DNA of 46,918 nucleotides, from NCBI RefSeq assembly GCF_000613345.1, contig NZ_BAIS01000013.1:1-46918 (forward strand), read 5' to 3'. This document shows positions 6,002 through 14,993 of this stretch, in pieces (position 1 is the first letter of the stretch; each line of letters starts with the position of its first letter). The notes under the pieces were generated by a model. That model searched no databases, had not been told where the DNA came from, and saw only the letters and a list, made by a program, of their open reading frames with translations. This DNA comes from Prevotella disiens JCM 6334 = ATCC 29426 (lineage in GTDB: Bacteria > Bacteroidota > Bacteroidia > Bacteroidales > Bacteroidaceae). The position numbers and the translations under genes were made by a program.

Positions 6002-9000
6002 TTACTTAACGATGTATTTTCGGTTGTTAGTCACCGTACCATTCTTAACCGATAAGATATAAACTCCTCGTTTCATACTATTCTTCATTAGGTTCTTGTC
6101 TTGGGGCAGATTAAACCGTGCCACCATGTGTCCTGACAACGTATAAACACTGACTTCACCTTCCATATCGTTTTCTACAGACGACACGCTCATTGCCCAA
6201 TCCGCAAATGATTTTGCCGTTGTGTTGACCAAAGTAAATCGGTCTGTAGCCGTCTCGCTTTCACCAGCGGTAAACATGTAAGACAGTTTGTCGCCATCAA
6301 AGGGTACCAACTGTTGCAGTTTCAGGTCGACAAGCTTCAAGTCAGCATATTGGTCGAGTCTATTACGGGTAAGGGTCAAGGTGTAATTGCCTGCCTTTCC
6401 TGTCTTCACTGTGATATTCGCCTTAGTCAAATCGTCCGTGGTGTTGACCTGCAACATGCCTGGTTTGGCATTGGAATAGATGGCTGTAGGCATCGATTCA
6501 GCTCCAAGTCTGAAACCATCCCAACCGTTATCGAAGTCGTCAGACGTGTTGGCATTTTCCAACAACCACATCGTCTCGTGTGCATGCTCACCAGTTAGCT
6601 CAAACTTCACAGAACCAGAAGTCTCGCTTGGAGCAGCACCAAAACGCTTAGCCAACTGTGGACTATTGCTATCTAATGTCACAACCCAGTTATAATCCAA
6701 TGTCAACACCGCGTCGTCACCATTTGGTTTGACTTCATCTGACAAAAATTTCAACAAGAAACCTTGCATAGAAGGAATTACATAGAAAGCCAAATCAGAA
6801 GCAGCAAACAATGGAACAGCTTGGTAAGAACCCGCTCCGTCTTCATCGTCAGTTTCGAACTTTTCTCCCCAGTCTTTCCCACTGCCTGTACGGTATAGGT
6901 AAGCGGTATTCTCCACTTTATTGGTGGATGCCATAGCTTGTGCCAAAGCCCCTGAACTTATGGGTGCCGTATAGGAATTTCCAAATAGGTTTTGACCCAA
7001 CCCCCAGTAATTCACGGCATCTTTTTGACTTGTAGCGCCATTCACTTTCGATGCCTTTTGGGTGAGCGTCAACGTCACATTGTTAAAGTCAAGGTATCCC
7101 TTCATGGTTTTAATCTTAGGCGTTGTAGATGCGTTTCGAATTGAATAACCAGCAAAAGCAGTCATCGGAGCATTGGCTTTCAAGCCAACAAACTTTTGGT
7201 AGAACTGGTTTTTAGCGTTGTGTGCCTCATCATATTTGTAAATATATGAACCACCAAGCATGCCCGATGACATTTCTTTGAACGGTATTCCAAAGAATTG
7301 GTCCGTATATTTCACAGGGAAAGTCGTACCCTTGGTAGGCGAACCTTCCAAATTATCCGTCCATGATGTAGGCTGCGCAAGCTTACGTGACCTGACATAC
7401 ATTTGCACCTCAGCATACACTTTGTCTGATGCCGCACCAGGATATTTCGCAATGAAAGTTCCGTTTGGAACATCTTTGTCGGATGCCTCAATCTTCAAAC
7501 GAACAGGATCTACGCTTCCATCTTGTTTAATTTCATGCGCGAAGCCCACCGTTCCACTATTAACCACCAAGGCACTACCTGCTGGAACAACCATCGCCTT
7601 GCCGCTTTCGTTAATCAAGCTGGCCGCCCAAAACGTAAGAGGAGACTCTCCTTCTGTCAGTCGGCAATCTCTTTCGGCAGCATGTCCGTTGTTATTCTCT
7701 TCCGTAGCAAACACGATGTCCTCGTTATCGGTAGGTACCTTATTTGCTGTCCAGTTGGAAGCGGTGCTAAAATCTTCGCTCGTCGAGCCTACCCAGTAGT
7801 TGGGTTTGTCGGTCTTCGTGACGTAGAACTTCACAATTCGGTCACCACCTGAGCTTCCCGGACACGATGTGCGGTCAGTAAACGTGGTGCGAACCTGATA
7901 GGTGTACACGCCTGGCTCGTTGAATGTCACGTTGATATCGTTACCGTCAAACACTTTCTTTTCGGGAGTGTTCGTAATATCATACCATTCCACATTATAT
8001 ATATAAGGTGAAACAGGCAAATAAAGATGCAGGGGTTTCATACCATCGGTAATGTCAAGGTTGATAATGCTCTTCACCTCGAAACCGTTTTCAGTCTCCA
8101 CCGAAGGCTCTGGTATGTCGGTAGGCGATACTTGAACAAATTTCTTTCCTTCACATGTGCCGTTATAAATGGTACGAACGAGATACTTCCCTACCTCCAC
8201 ATCTTTCCATACTACATTGAGAGCATCCTGTGCGCTGGTTGCTTCGTAAGTCCGAAGCGGTTCTCCGATTCGGGTCGAACCATCCTCCGTCTTATACAAT
8301 TCGTATTTAACGGGCAACGCTACATTCACACCTTTAGCGACGCCAACACTCACCATACCGGTACCTTTACCATCGCGATTGCACATGGCACCAAAGACTT
8401 CGAACGCTGCCTTGTCAGCATAATCGGCGAAATCAAACTTGTATGTCTTGCGGGCATAATCGCCTGGCTCCGCAGGTCGGATGACAAACTCGTCACTATT
8501 ATAGTATCTGTCTGCTTTCGCTATGGCAGAGTAGATGTTGTTCCCAGCAGAATAGCTGTGACCATTATATAAACTTGGAGCAAAGCCAGCACCGAAATAG
8601 TTGGTGTCTATCAGTTTTTCCAATGGAGTGATAGGATCTACATTAGATGCCCAAGTCTTTCTGCTACTCGACGCTCCTTGTTCCCCCGTGCTGGTTTTAT
8701 AAGCATAGGCAACATTGTCTCCTTCCGGACCGAAATCGAACTTCACAACATTGTTGCCATTGCAATCAACTCCTACATACACTCCGTCCTTGTATCCCTC
8801 GTCGCGCTTGGGCTTGTAATGCTGGAGCTTGCTCTCTGGAATTTCAAAGTTATAGGTTGCGGTATTGTTGCAATTGTCTTTCAAATCCAAGGCATATTTG
8901 CCAGCAGGCAGGTCGGCGATGAAATAAGCGTCACGCAACTTGTCGTAGTTTATATTCTGTGGGAAATCTATGTGCTTGGTGTACGGTTTGTCATCCGCAA

Positions 9001-10633
9001 AGTCGGTTATGACAAATTCTCTCTTGTCATCAAGGCGTTTCACGGTCAGAGTCAATGGGGCAGAAACATTAGCAAGCCCTATTGCCAAGCCAGCGGTATT
9101 GCCATGTATTCCCAACTCTTGGTTTATTGTAGGAGACATCCAATCGCCTATATCTTTAAACTCAGGCTTGATGGGTTCAACCACAATTTCCTTTTCTATA
9201 CGCACTTGGTCGCAATCAGAGCCATATACGAATTTATACGTACCCGGTTCTGCCACTTCTATTGTCTGCGACCATCGAGTATCAAACTCGTTGATGGGCA
9301 TAGGCACATCTGCCTTGACTGGTGTAGAAGGATAAGTGCCATCCTCATTTTTCTTAAACAATTTTGCATAGCGGTGCGCTTCGTCCATGAAGTAATAAGA
9401 AAAAATATAGTCATCGTCGTTGCCACGATTGTACCCTCCCTGAAAATCATACTTAATGGTGAACTTAGCGTCTTGGTAAGAACAGTCTGCAGGGTTCAAA
9501 CTTCCCTTTGACGAAGTGCTAAAATTCATCATTTTATCAAGTGTACGCACATGCGCATAGTAGTCACGCGTTGTTCTTTCTCCACTACAAAGGGTAGAAT
9601 ATTTTAAGCCATATATCCTATTTTGTCCTCGTGACGAGAGTTTGGCAGCAGATGCAACCTTGTAAAAACGATAGTACTTGCCTGACCTATGTGGCACCGG
9701 CATGTCGTAAGCCGGCACATGTTCCACATCGTAATATTTTTTATCGGCATAACTACGCAGCTTCAATGTCTGCGCCAAAAGTTCAGTTTGAGCATCCAGC
9801 GCGTCTTGGTTTTCCGTTTCAATGGTTGCTCTGAGGTAATAATCAAACGTACAATCGCCTGTCTGCTTGATGAAAATAGTCTGCCCTATAGACACTGTTG
9901 TCTTGCCAAAGCCCACCAATTCAGATTTTTTGGTGACGGTCTTGCCCTTCGAATCGGTAACGGTTACGTCGATATACTCGCCCGATGCCAATCCATCTAC
10001 AATCCATGCACGGTTCGGGGTGTTCTCCAAGGTCTTCTCCTCGGTGGTGTTGTCTGCGTGATGGATTGTCGCTTTATAGGTAAAAGGAGCTACGCCCTTC
10101 TCTACATTCACTGTTATGCTACCATTTTTGGTGTCTGTTGGCGATGTGTTACATGTGGCGTCTTTCACCTTGAACGAGATGACAGGAGGGTCTGTTGAAG
10201 GTATCTCCACTATCTCCACTTCGTGCAAGAATGTGTGTGTGGTTCCACCTGATTGCTGGAAATACACCTTATATTTCCCTACCGGCACGTTCAGCCATGT
10301 TATTTCCCACACATTGGGATTTTCGGTTTTCTGTTTCAGCACATTGTCAGAAAGAAAACCACTACCATTATTGACAAGAGCTGTCTCATCGGTACTTGAC
10401 CGCAACTGTGCCTGTCCGTTGAGAGCCTCGTTGGCACCCAACGTCACGGTCAACGTGATACTGCTTAGCTGCTCACCCACGTCAACCTTCGTCACTTTGC
10501 TGTTTTCGCGAGTAACATTGACAAATGTAACCGCCGACACAGCCATGCATAATGGCAACATCAACAGCAATAATGCCATTCGCTGTAAATAATTTCTCAT
10601 CATTGATATCAATAAATTTGTTTTGTTTTTCAT
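6002..10633 (-). CDS. Large T9SS surface protein with SprB-like repeat
   Basis: 1543 aa. A long signal peptide (cleavage near AVSA, residue 34; an inner Met at 12 is an alternative start) sends it across the inner membrane. Residues about 151-232 (VISFKVKDATCN, NGSITVNVEKGVAPFTYKA, VTVTDSKGKT) have the pattern of SprB repeats found in gliding adhesins and surface proteins of Bacteroidetes. A later stretch (YWVGSTSEDFSTASNWTANKVPTDNEDIVFA) is a motif common in T9SS cargo. The last 62 residues (VSVYTLSGHMVARFNL, RGVYILSVKNG, KYIVK) form a type A T9SS sorting domain. It is therefore expected on the cell surface, as an adhesin-like protein; the ligand is unknown. The gene follows a 54-codon peptide gene and probably shares its transcript. 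Confidence 0.85.
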   Translation of the reverse strand: MKNKTNLLISMMRNYLQRMALLLLMLPLCMAVSAVTFVNVTRENSKVTKVDVGEQLSSITLTVTLGANEALNGQAQLRSSTDETALVNNGSGFLSDNVLKQKTENPNVWEITWLNVPVGKYKVYFQQSGGTTHTFLHEVEIVEIPSTDPPVISFKVKDATCNTSPTDTKNGSITVNVEKGVAPFTYKATIHHADNTTEEKTLENTPNRAWIVDGLASGEYIDVTVTDSKGKTVTKKSELVGFGKTTVSIGQTIFIKQTGDCTFDYYLRATIETENQDALDAQTELLAQTLKLRSYADKKYYDVEHVPAYDMPVPHRSGKYYRFYKVASAAKLSSRGQNRIYGLKYSTLCSGERTTRDYYAHVRTLDKMMNFSTSSKGSLNPADCSYQDAKFTIKYDFQGGYNRGNDDDYIFSYYFMDEAHRYAKLFKKNEDGTYPSTPVKADVPMPINEFDTRWSQTIEVAEPGTYKFVYGSDCDQVRIEKEIVVEPIKPEFKDIGDWMSPTINQELGIHGNTAGLAIGLANVSAPLTLTVKRLDDKREFVITDFADDKPYTKHIDFPQNINYDKLRDAYFIADLPAGKYALDLKDNCNNTATYNFEIPESKLQHYKPKRDEGYKDGVYVGVDCNGNNVVKFDFGPEGDNVAYAYKTSTGEQGASSSRKTWASNVDPITPLEKLIDTNYFGAGFAPSLYNGHSYSAGNNIYSAIAKADRYYNSDEFVIRPAEPGDYARKTYKFDFADYADKAAFEVFGAMCNRDGKGTGMVSVGVAKGVNVALPVKYELYKTEDGSTRIGEPLRTYEATSAQDALNVVWKDVEVGKYLVRTIYNGTCEGKKFVQVSPTDIPEPSVETENGFEVKSIINLDITDGMKPLHLYLPVSPYIYNVEWYDITNTPEKKVFDGNDINVTFNEPGVYTYQVRTTFTDRTSCPGSSGGDRIVKFYVTKTDKPNYWVGSTSEDFSTASNWTANKVPTDNEDIVFATEENNNGHAAERDCRLTEGESPLTFWAASLINESGKAMVVPAGSALVVNSGTVGFAHEIKQDGSVDPVRLKIEASDKDVPNGTFIAKYPGAASDKVYAEVQMYVRSRKLAQPTSWTDNLEGSPTKGTTFPVKYTDQFFGIPFKEMSSGMLGGSYIYKYDEAHNAKNQFYQKFVGLKANAPMTAFAGYSIRNASTTPKIKTMKGYLDFNNVTLTLTQKASKVNGATSQKDAVNYWGLGQNLFGNSYTAPISSGALAQAMASTNKVENTAYLYRTGSGKDWGEKFETDDEDGAGSYQAVPLFAASDLAFYVIPSMQGFLLKFLSDEVKPNGDDAVLTLDYNWVVTLDSNSPQLAKRFGAAPSETSGSVKFELTGEHAHETMWLLENANTSDDFDNGWDGFRLGAESMPTAIYSNAKPGMLQVNTTDDLTKANITVKTGKAGNYTLTLTRNRLDQYADLKLVDLKLQQLVPFDGDKLSYMFTAGESETATDRFTLVNTTAKSFADWAMSVSSVENDMEGEVSVYTLSGHMVARFNLPQDKNLMKNSMKRGVYILSVKNGTVTNNRKYIVK

Positions 10634-10711
10634 TTCTTATACCACCCATGAACTGTGCTCTCAGCACCACAATAGATAGTCAAAGTATGCCTGCATGTGA
10701 TTAACCATGCA

Positions 10712-10876
10712 CTAATCGAAAAAAGAATTTGACCACTTGGCAGATTGAGTTGAATCATTATTATTTTTTTCGTCTGGCTGCAACTCTGCATCATCATCGC
10801 CTGAACCAATATTTGGTCCAACAAAACCTTGTGATGCAAGTACTAAAATACTTGGGGGAAAATAAGTTTTCTTCAT
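10712..10876 (-). CDS. Small acidic peptide (54 aa) upstream of the adhesin
   Basis: ATG at 10876, TAG at 10712-10714. The peptide begins MKKTYFPPSILVLASQGFVG, then a glycine/aspartate/asparagine-rich part (GSGDDDAELQPDEKNNND) and ends KWSNSFFD. The plan, MKKxYxxP followed by a hydrophobic stretch, a G-S-G-D acidic linker and an aromatic-Asp end, is one I associate with very short Bacteroidales ORFs next to surface-protein genes; their function is unknown to me. A -7 promoter element lies 78 bp upstream, and the adhesin ORF begins 78 bp downstream on the same strand. It is easy to miss because of its size and because another frame is open across it. Confidence 0.6.
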   Translation of the reverse strand: MKKTYFPPSILVLASQGFVGPNIGSGDDDAELQPDEKNNNDSTQSAKWSNSFFD

Positions 10877-10953
10877 ATTGTATTCATTACGTTTATTAAC
10901 TTATCTACAAAAGAGGTACCGTGTGTAAAAAAATACCTTCAAATAATTTGTTG

Positions 10954-10961
10954 CAAAGGTA
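10954..10961 (-). promoter_or_regulatory. -7 element for peptide and adhesin genes
   Basis: TACCTTTG on the minus strand matches TAnnTTTG. No clear TTTG is seen 19-20 bp upstream; instead there is a G7 run (10972-10978 read as C on the plus strand). Confidence 0.4.
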
Positions 10962-11039
10962 AGTATTTTACCCCCCCGTAATCATAAATTGTGTTAATAT
11001 TATATAATCTATCTATATTCCCCTTCTGTTACCGCCCTC

Positions 11040-11363
11040 AACTATTGCGTTCATAGAGAGGCAAATACAACTAAAGCACGCGAAAATGGTTGGAAAGTGG
11101 TAGCAGAAGTTAATGCAGGAATTAATGGGCAACAACAAAGCGAAACAGAAGCCTATTTGCGCTATGACCAAATCAGCGCTACAATCCATAAATCTGCAGC
11201 TGTAGCCAAGATTGTTCTGTACTCAACAGATGGACGATTGTTATGGCAGTCTAAAGAACAACAAGGAAGTATCTCATTACGAGATATAGCAAGTGGTATT
11301 TATATAGCTGTAGCTTACAACCAAAATGGAAGACTATTATCAAGTATTCGCTTTGCACACTGA
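11040..11363 (+). pseudogene. C-terminal remnant of a T9SS protein
   Basis: The frame is open from 10998 but has no ATG; recognisable sequence starts around NYCVHREANTT and continues through ENGWKVVAEVNAGING to the stop after SSIRFAH. The last 60 residues (AKIVLYSTDGRLLWQS, ISLRDIASGIYIAVAYNQNGRLL) look like a T9SS type A sorting domain, with the usual LYS.DGR and GIYI cores. The 5' part of the gene, including the signal peptide, is missing. The nominal GTG start at 11097 lies within the domain and is not a credible gene start. A good terminator follows. It is most simply the stump of a deleted surface-protein gene. Confidence 0.65.
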
Positions 11364-11378
11364 TATATTACCATTTAA

Positions 11379-11411
11379 AAGGCGAACGAAAATATCTTTT
11401 TCGTTCGCCTT
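11379..11411. terminator. Terminator after the T9SS remnant
   Basis: Perfect 14-bp arms AAGGCGAACGAAAA (11379-11392) and TTTTCGTTCGCCTT (11398-11411). Confidence 0.75.
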
Positions 11412-11451
11412 CTATGCTGAATCCTTATTACTATCTTAAAACAATACTCTG

Positions 11452-11646
11452 TTAATAATCGAAACCCTTGTGCTTACATTTATAATGTTGAACCTTCATG
11501 CGAATGACAACTCGCCGACTTCCAATGGGAAGTGCAAGGAAGTCTCGATAACGATATCCATTTTTAACCAAATGGCAATTGCCGCACTTGGGACATTTGG
11601 TTTGTGGCTTTTTAGAGTGGGTGTACAGGAAAATTGTACAACCCAC
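11452..11646 (-). pseudogene. Transposase N-terminal fragment (ISL3/zinc-ribbon type)
   Basis: 64 codons from a GTG; the frame is also open further upstream without an ATG. The sequence TKCPKCGNCHLVKNGYRYRD then LALPIGSRRVVIRMKVQHYKCK has a four-cysteine zinc ribbon and the xLPIGxRxVxI strand seen at the N-terminus of ISL3-like transposases. It stops after KGFDY, far short of a full transposase (about 400 residues), and I see no DDE domain nearby. It is the decayed edge of an insertion sequence between the T9SS remnant and the metal ATPase, which may explain the loss of the T9SS gene's 5' part. Confidence 0.6.
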
Positions 11647-11703
11647 AGCGGCGCAGATTGCAAAACCTTGTGGTAAATGCTGGTGGCAAGACCATTATAG
11701 GGT

Positions 11704-13599
11704 TCAATAGGATTTTACACTCAATGCGCGGCTGGCATTCATAACGGTTAGCACCATGACACCGACATCGGCAAAGACAGCCATGCCCATTGTTGTTAAT
11801 CCAAAAGTAGAAAGTATCAACACTGCAACTTTTATTCCAATGGCAAATATCGTGTTTTGCTGGGCTATGCCGATAGTTCTGCGAGAAATTTCAATGGCTT
11901 TTGCTATTTTTGATGGTTTATCGTCCATCAAAACCACATCAGCAGCTTCTATGGCGGCATCGCTTCCGAGTGCGCCCATAGCTATTCCCACATCGGCACG
12001 AGCCAATACTGGTGCATCGTTGATACCATCGCCAACAAACGCGAGGGTGCTATTTTTAGCTTTTTCGTTTAATAATTTTTCTACATGCAACACTTTATCG
12101 GTCGGCAGCAATTCGGTGTATACCTTATCTAAGCCTAATGTTTCGGCTACACGAACGCCTTCTTCTTGCCTATCCCCCGTAAGCATTACGATGTTACTTA
12201 CGCCTATGTTCTTCAGGGCTGTTATGGCTTCTTTCGAATCGGCTTTCACTTTGTCGGAAATAACAATGTGTCCCATGTAATTTTCATCGTTTGCCACATG
12301 AATGACTGTTCCCGTATGCTCGAAACTTTCTTTACCATTGCTTAAAAGGTTTGCATCTATCGATTCCATCATGCGTTTGTTGCCCGCACTAATGGTTTTT
12401 CCATTGATTTTCGCCTGTATTCCCTGCCCAGCAACCTCAGTGATATGGTCTACTTTTTCGGTGAATTGATTTTTCCCAAAGGTTTTTCGTAATGCTACTG
12501 CTATGGGGTGAGTTGAGAATTGATTCACATGGGCAGCACAACTCAACAACTCTTCCTTAGAAATACCATTCGGATGGATAGCTTCAACCTCAAAAATGCC
12601 CTGTGTGAGTGTACCTGTCTTATCGAAAACGACCGTCTTTGTGCGTGCCAAAGCCTCCATATAGTTGCCACCTTTGATGAGTATGCCCAATTGGCTCGCC
12701 CCTCCTATACCGCAAAAGAACGATAAAGGCACAGAAATTACCAATGCGCAAGGGCAACTTACCACAAGGAATGTCAAAGCACGATACAACCATGTGGACA
12801 AAGCACTGCCATAACTATCGTAGAAAAAAGGCGGAAGGAAAGCCAAAACGAGTGCCATTCCTACTACTATCGGGGTGTAAACAATGGCGAAACGACGGAT
12901 AAATGATTCGTTTTTCGATTTATTTTCGCTTGCCTCTTCCACTAAATGGATAATCTTTGAAGCTGTAGATTCACCAAAATTTTTGGTTACTTTCATCTTC
13001 AAGAGTCCTGAAACATTCACACAACCAGATAGGACACTGTCGCCTTCAGACACATTGCGTGGCATGCTTTCGCCCGTTAGTGCCACTGTATTAAGGCTTG
13101 AGCTGCCCTCAACGATAACACCATCTAATGGAATCTTCTCTCCTGGTTTAATCAATACAACCTCATTGACTGCAATTTCCGTTGGGTCTACAGTCTGTAC
13201 TACTCCATTTCGCTCCACATTAGCTCTATCGGGGCGAATGTCCATAAGGTCGGAAATTGAATCACGAGTTCTATCTTTGGCATAATGTTCGAACATTTCT
13301 CCCACCTGAAAGAATAACATTACAAACACGCCTTCTAAGAATTGGTGGTTTCCATTGGGCAAAAAGCCGATGGATAAAGCACCTATTGTGGCAACAGACA
13401 TTAAAAAATTTTCGTCTAAAGCATTGCCTTCCAATAGTCCTTCTACCGCTTCGATAAGAACATCGTAACCAATTATCAGATAAGGTACAAGGTAAAGGAG
13501 CAACAATTGCCATAAAGGCAGGTTAAAATGCCGCTCAGCGTAACCAACAAGTACCAACAATACAACCGTAAGAACTATTCTAATAAGTTTTGTCTTCAT
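11704..13599 (-). CDS. Heavy-metal P1B-type ATPase (Zn/Cd/Co exporter type)
   Basis: 631 aa membrane pump. Several N-terminal membrane segments precede the actuator domain (VALTGESMPRNVSEGD), then the metal-binding membrane motif SCPCALVISVP, the phosphorylation motif DKTGTLTQG, a nucleotide-binding domain and the hinge GDGINDAPVLARADVGIAMG. The CPC motif with the AxxSxP-like surroundings fits the ZntA/CadA group that exports zinc, cadmium or cobalt; copper cannot be excluded. There is no N-terminal HMA or Cys-rich metal-binding domain, so it is a short form. A Bacteroidetes promoter with an embedded inverted repeat lies just upstream, suggesting metal-dependent control, but no regulator gene is adjacent. 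Confidence 0.9.
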   Translation of the reverse strand: MKTKLIRIVLTVVLLVLVGYAERHFNLPLWQLLLLYLVPYLIIGYDVLIEAVEGLLEGNALDENFLMSVATIGALSIGFLPNGNHQFLEGVFVMLFFQVGEMFEHYAKDRTRDSISDLMDIRPDRANVERNGVVQTVDPTEIAVNEVVLIKPGEKIPLDGVIVEGSSSLNTVALTGESMPRNVSEGDSVLSGCVNVSGLLKMKVTKNFGESTASKIIHLVEEASENKSKNESFIRRFAIVYTPIVVGMALVLAFLPPFFYDSYGSALSTWLYRALTFLVVSCPCALVISVPLSFFCGIGGASQLGILIKGGNYMEALARTKTVVFDKTGTLTQGIFEVEAIHPNGISKEELLSCAAHVNQFSTHPIAVALRKTFGKNQFTEKVDHITEVAGQGIQAKINGKTISAGNKRMMESIDANLLSNGKESFEHTGTVIHVANDENYMGHIVISDKVKADSKEAITALKNIGVSNIVMLTGDRQEEGVRVAETLGLDKVYTELLPTDKVLHVEKLLNEKAKNSTLAFVGDGINDAPVLARADVGIAMGALGSDAAIEAADVVLMDDKPSKIAKAIEISRRTIGIAQQNTIFAIGIKVAVLILSTFGLTTMGMAVFADVGVMVLTVMNASRALSVKSY

Positions 13600-13624
13600 T
13601 TCTCTTTGTTTAAAATTTCTGCTG

Positions 13625-13659
13625 CAAAGTTATAGAAAAAGTAATGCAACCAAGTTGCA
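13625..13659 (-). promoter_or_regulatory. Promoter and candidate operator of the metal ATPase
   Basis: Minus strand: TAACTTTG (13632-13625). Immediately upstream, TGCAAC-CAA-GTTGCA (13645-13659 as read on plus) is a perfect 6-bp inverted repeat covering the -33 region (CTTG, 18 bp spacing). A repressor or activator bound here would directly affect polymerase. Confidence 0.55.
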
Positions 13660-13855
13660 AAGAATAGGTAACAGAGAAAAAATTACGACCTAAGTTCGAA
13701 ATTTCAGTAATATTGATGGTTCATATCAATAAAAAAAATCACAACAAGTCGCAATCTGCTGTAATAATAGTTTGAATTTTATTTTACTTTTCCAATTACT
13801 ACAAGAATAATAGAATTGACCATTTTCATAAAAACATTGCTTCATCATATATAAC

Positions 13856-13887
13856 CTTGTGAATTGACAGAAAAAACATTAACTTTG
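13856..13887 (+). promoter_or_regulatory. Promoter of dusB, near-leaderless
   Basis: CTTG (13856-13859), 20 bp, TAACTTTG (13880-13887). The ATG of dusB follows only 4 bp after the -7 element, so the mRNA would have almost no leader. Confidence 0.65.
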
Positions 13888-13891
13888 CAGC

Positions 13892-14856
13892 ATGAAAATA
13901 GGAACAATAGATTTTGGCGAACGCCCACTTTTCTTGGCACCAATGGAAGATGTTACCGACATAGGCTTTCGAAAAATGTGCAAACGATTTGGTGCAGCAA
14001 TGGTATATACTGAATTTGTTTCAGCCGATGCGTCATACGAAGCATTAAATCCACCCTCAATAAAATTGTTATCAACGATGAAGAACGCCCCGTTGGCATA
14101 CAAATATACGGAAAAGACGTAGCGTCGATGGTGGAAGCAGCTAAAATTGTAGAAGAAGTACACCCCGATGTTATTGATATTAACTTTGGTTGCCCTGTGA
14201 AAAAAGTAGCAAACAAGGGAGCAGGCTCTGGCATGTTGCGCAATATACCTTTGCTTTTAGAGATAACGCGTGAAGTTGTGAAAGCCGTGAAAACACCTGT
14301 TACAGTTAAAACTCGCCTAGGGTGGGACGATAACAATTTGATTATAACCGACCTTGCAGAGCAATTACAAAATTGTGGCATACAAGCACTCACCATTCAT
14401 GGTCGCACACGAGCCCAAATGTACACTGGAAACGCTGATTGGACTCTAATTGGAGAGGTGAAAAACAATCCTCGCATTCATATTCCAATCATTGGAAATG
14501 GCGATATAGAAAATATCGCCGATGCTCATAAGCATTTCGACAAATATGGTGTTGATGCTGTAATGATAGGGCGAGCCACTTTTGGGTGTCCATGGTTGTT
14601 TAGCGAAACTGACGATGCACCAAAACTCACGATAGACGACAAAATAGACATTTTAGAAGAGATGTTACGCATAAATGTAGAACGCATTGACGAATATCGT
14701 GGAATATTACACACGCGCCGTCACCTTGCTGCCTCGCCTATATTTAAAGGTATTCCAGACTTCAAACAAACACGCATAGCCATGCTTCGAGCCTCAAAAG
14801 TGGACGAAATCATTGCCATTCTTAACGAATGCCGTGAACGATTGCGCAATATTTAA
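13892..14856 (+). pseudogene. dusB: tRNA-dihydrouridine synthase, frameshifted
   Basis: DusB reduces uridine to dihydrouridine in tRNA using FMN. The first frame reads MKIGTIDFGERPLFLAPMED to FVSADA (codons 1-46), then runs into nonsense to a stop at 14120-14122. The continuation is in the next frame from 14032 (VIRSIKSTLNKIVINDEERP, VGIQIYGKDVAS, DINFGCPVKKVANKGAGSGM with the catalytic Cys, later IPIIGNGDI and MIGRATFGCPW) to the stop at 14856. Restoring one base at 14030-14032 gives a normal protein of about 321 residues. No other defect is visible, so the event is recent or an artefact. A 17-bp terminator follows. Confidence 0.85.
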
Positions 14857-14893
14857 TCCATTAAGACAAATAACGGTCATACATTTTAAAAAC

Positions 14894-14930
14894 AAAAGAG
14901 CCTATATTGCGCTGCAATATAGGCTCTTTT
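14894..14930. terminator. Terminator after dusB (dispersed-repeat type)
   Basis: Perfect 17-bp arms AAAAGAGCCTATATTGC (14894-14910) and GCAATATAGGCTCTTTT (14914-14930) with loop GCT. The same sequence family recurs at 33619 and 44444. Directly after it, TTCAAAACAG-T-CTGTTTTGAA (14935-14955) is a second perfect palindrome. Confidence 0.8.
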
Positions 14931-14993
14931 GTCGTTCAAAACAGTCTGTTTTGAAAATAGAAGCGATTTATCTTATGGCAAGTGTCATTTTTT

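Noticed and set aside
8678..9511. 277-codon open frame opposite the T9SS adhesin
   Set aside because: It lies wholly on the antisense strand of a clear gene and its peptide is low in content with no domain; it is a by-product of the codon usage of the real gene. The same holds for 7260-7799, 8027-8572 and 10116-10592.
11097..11363. Independent 88-aa gene from a GTG
   Set aside because: Sequence similarity to a T9SS tail extends upstream of the GTG without a start codon, so this is a gene remnant.
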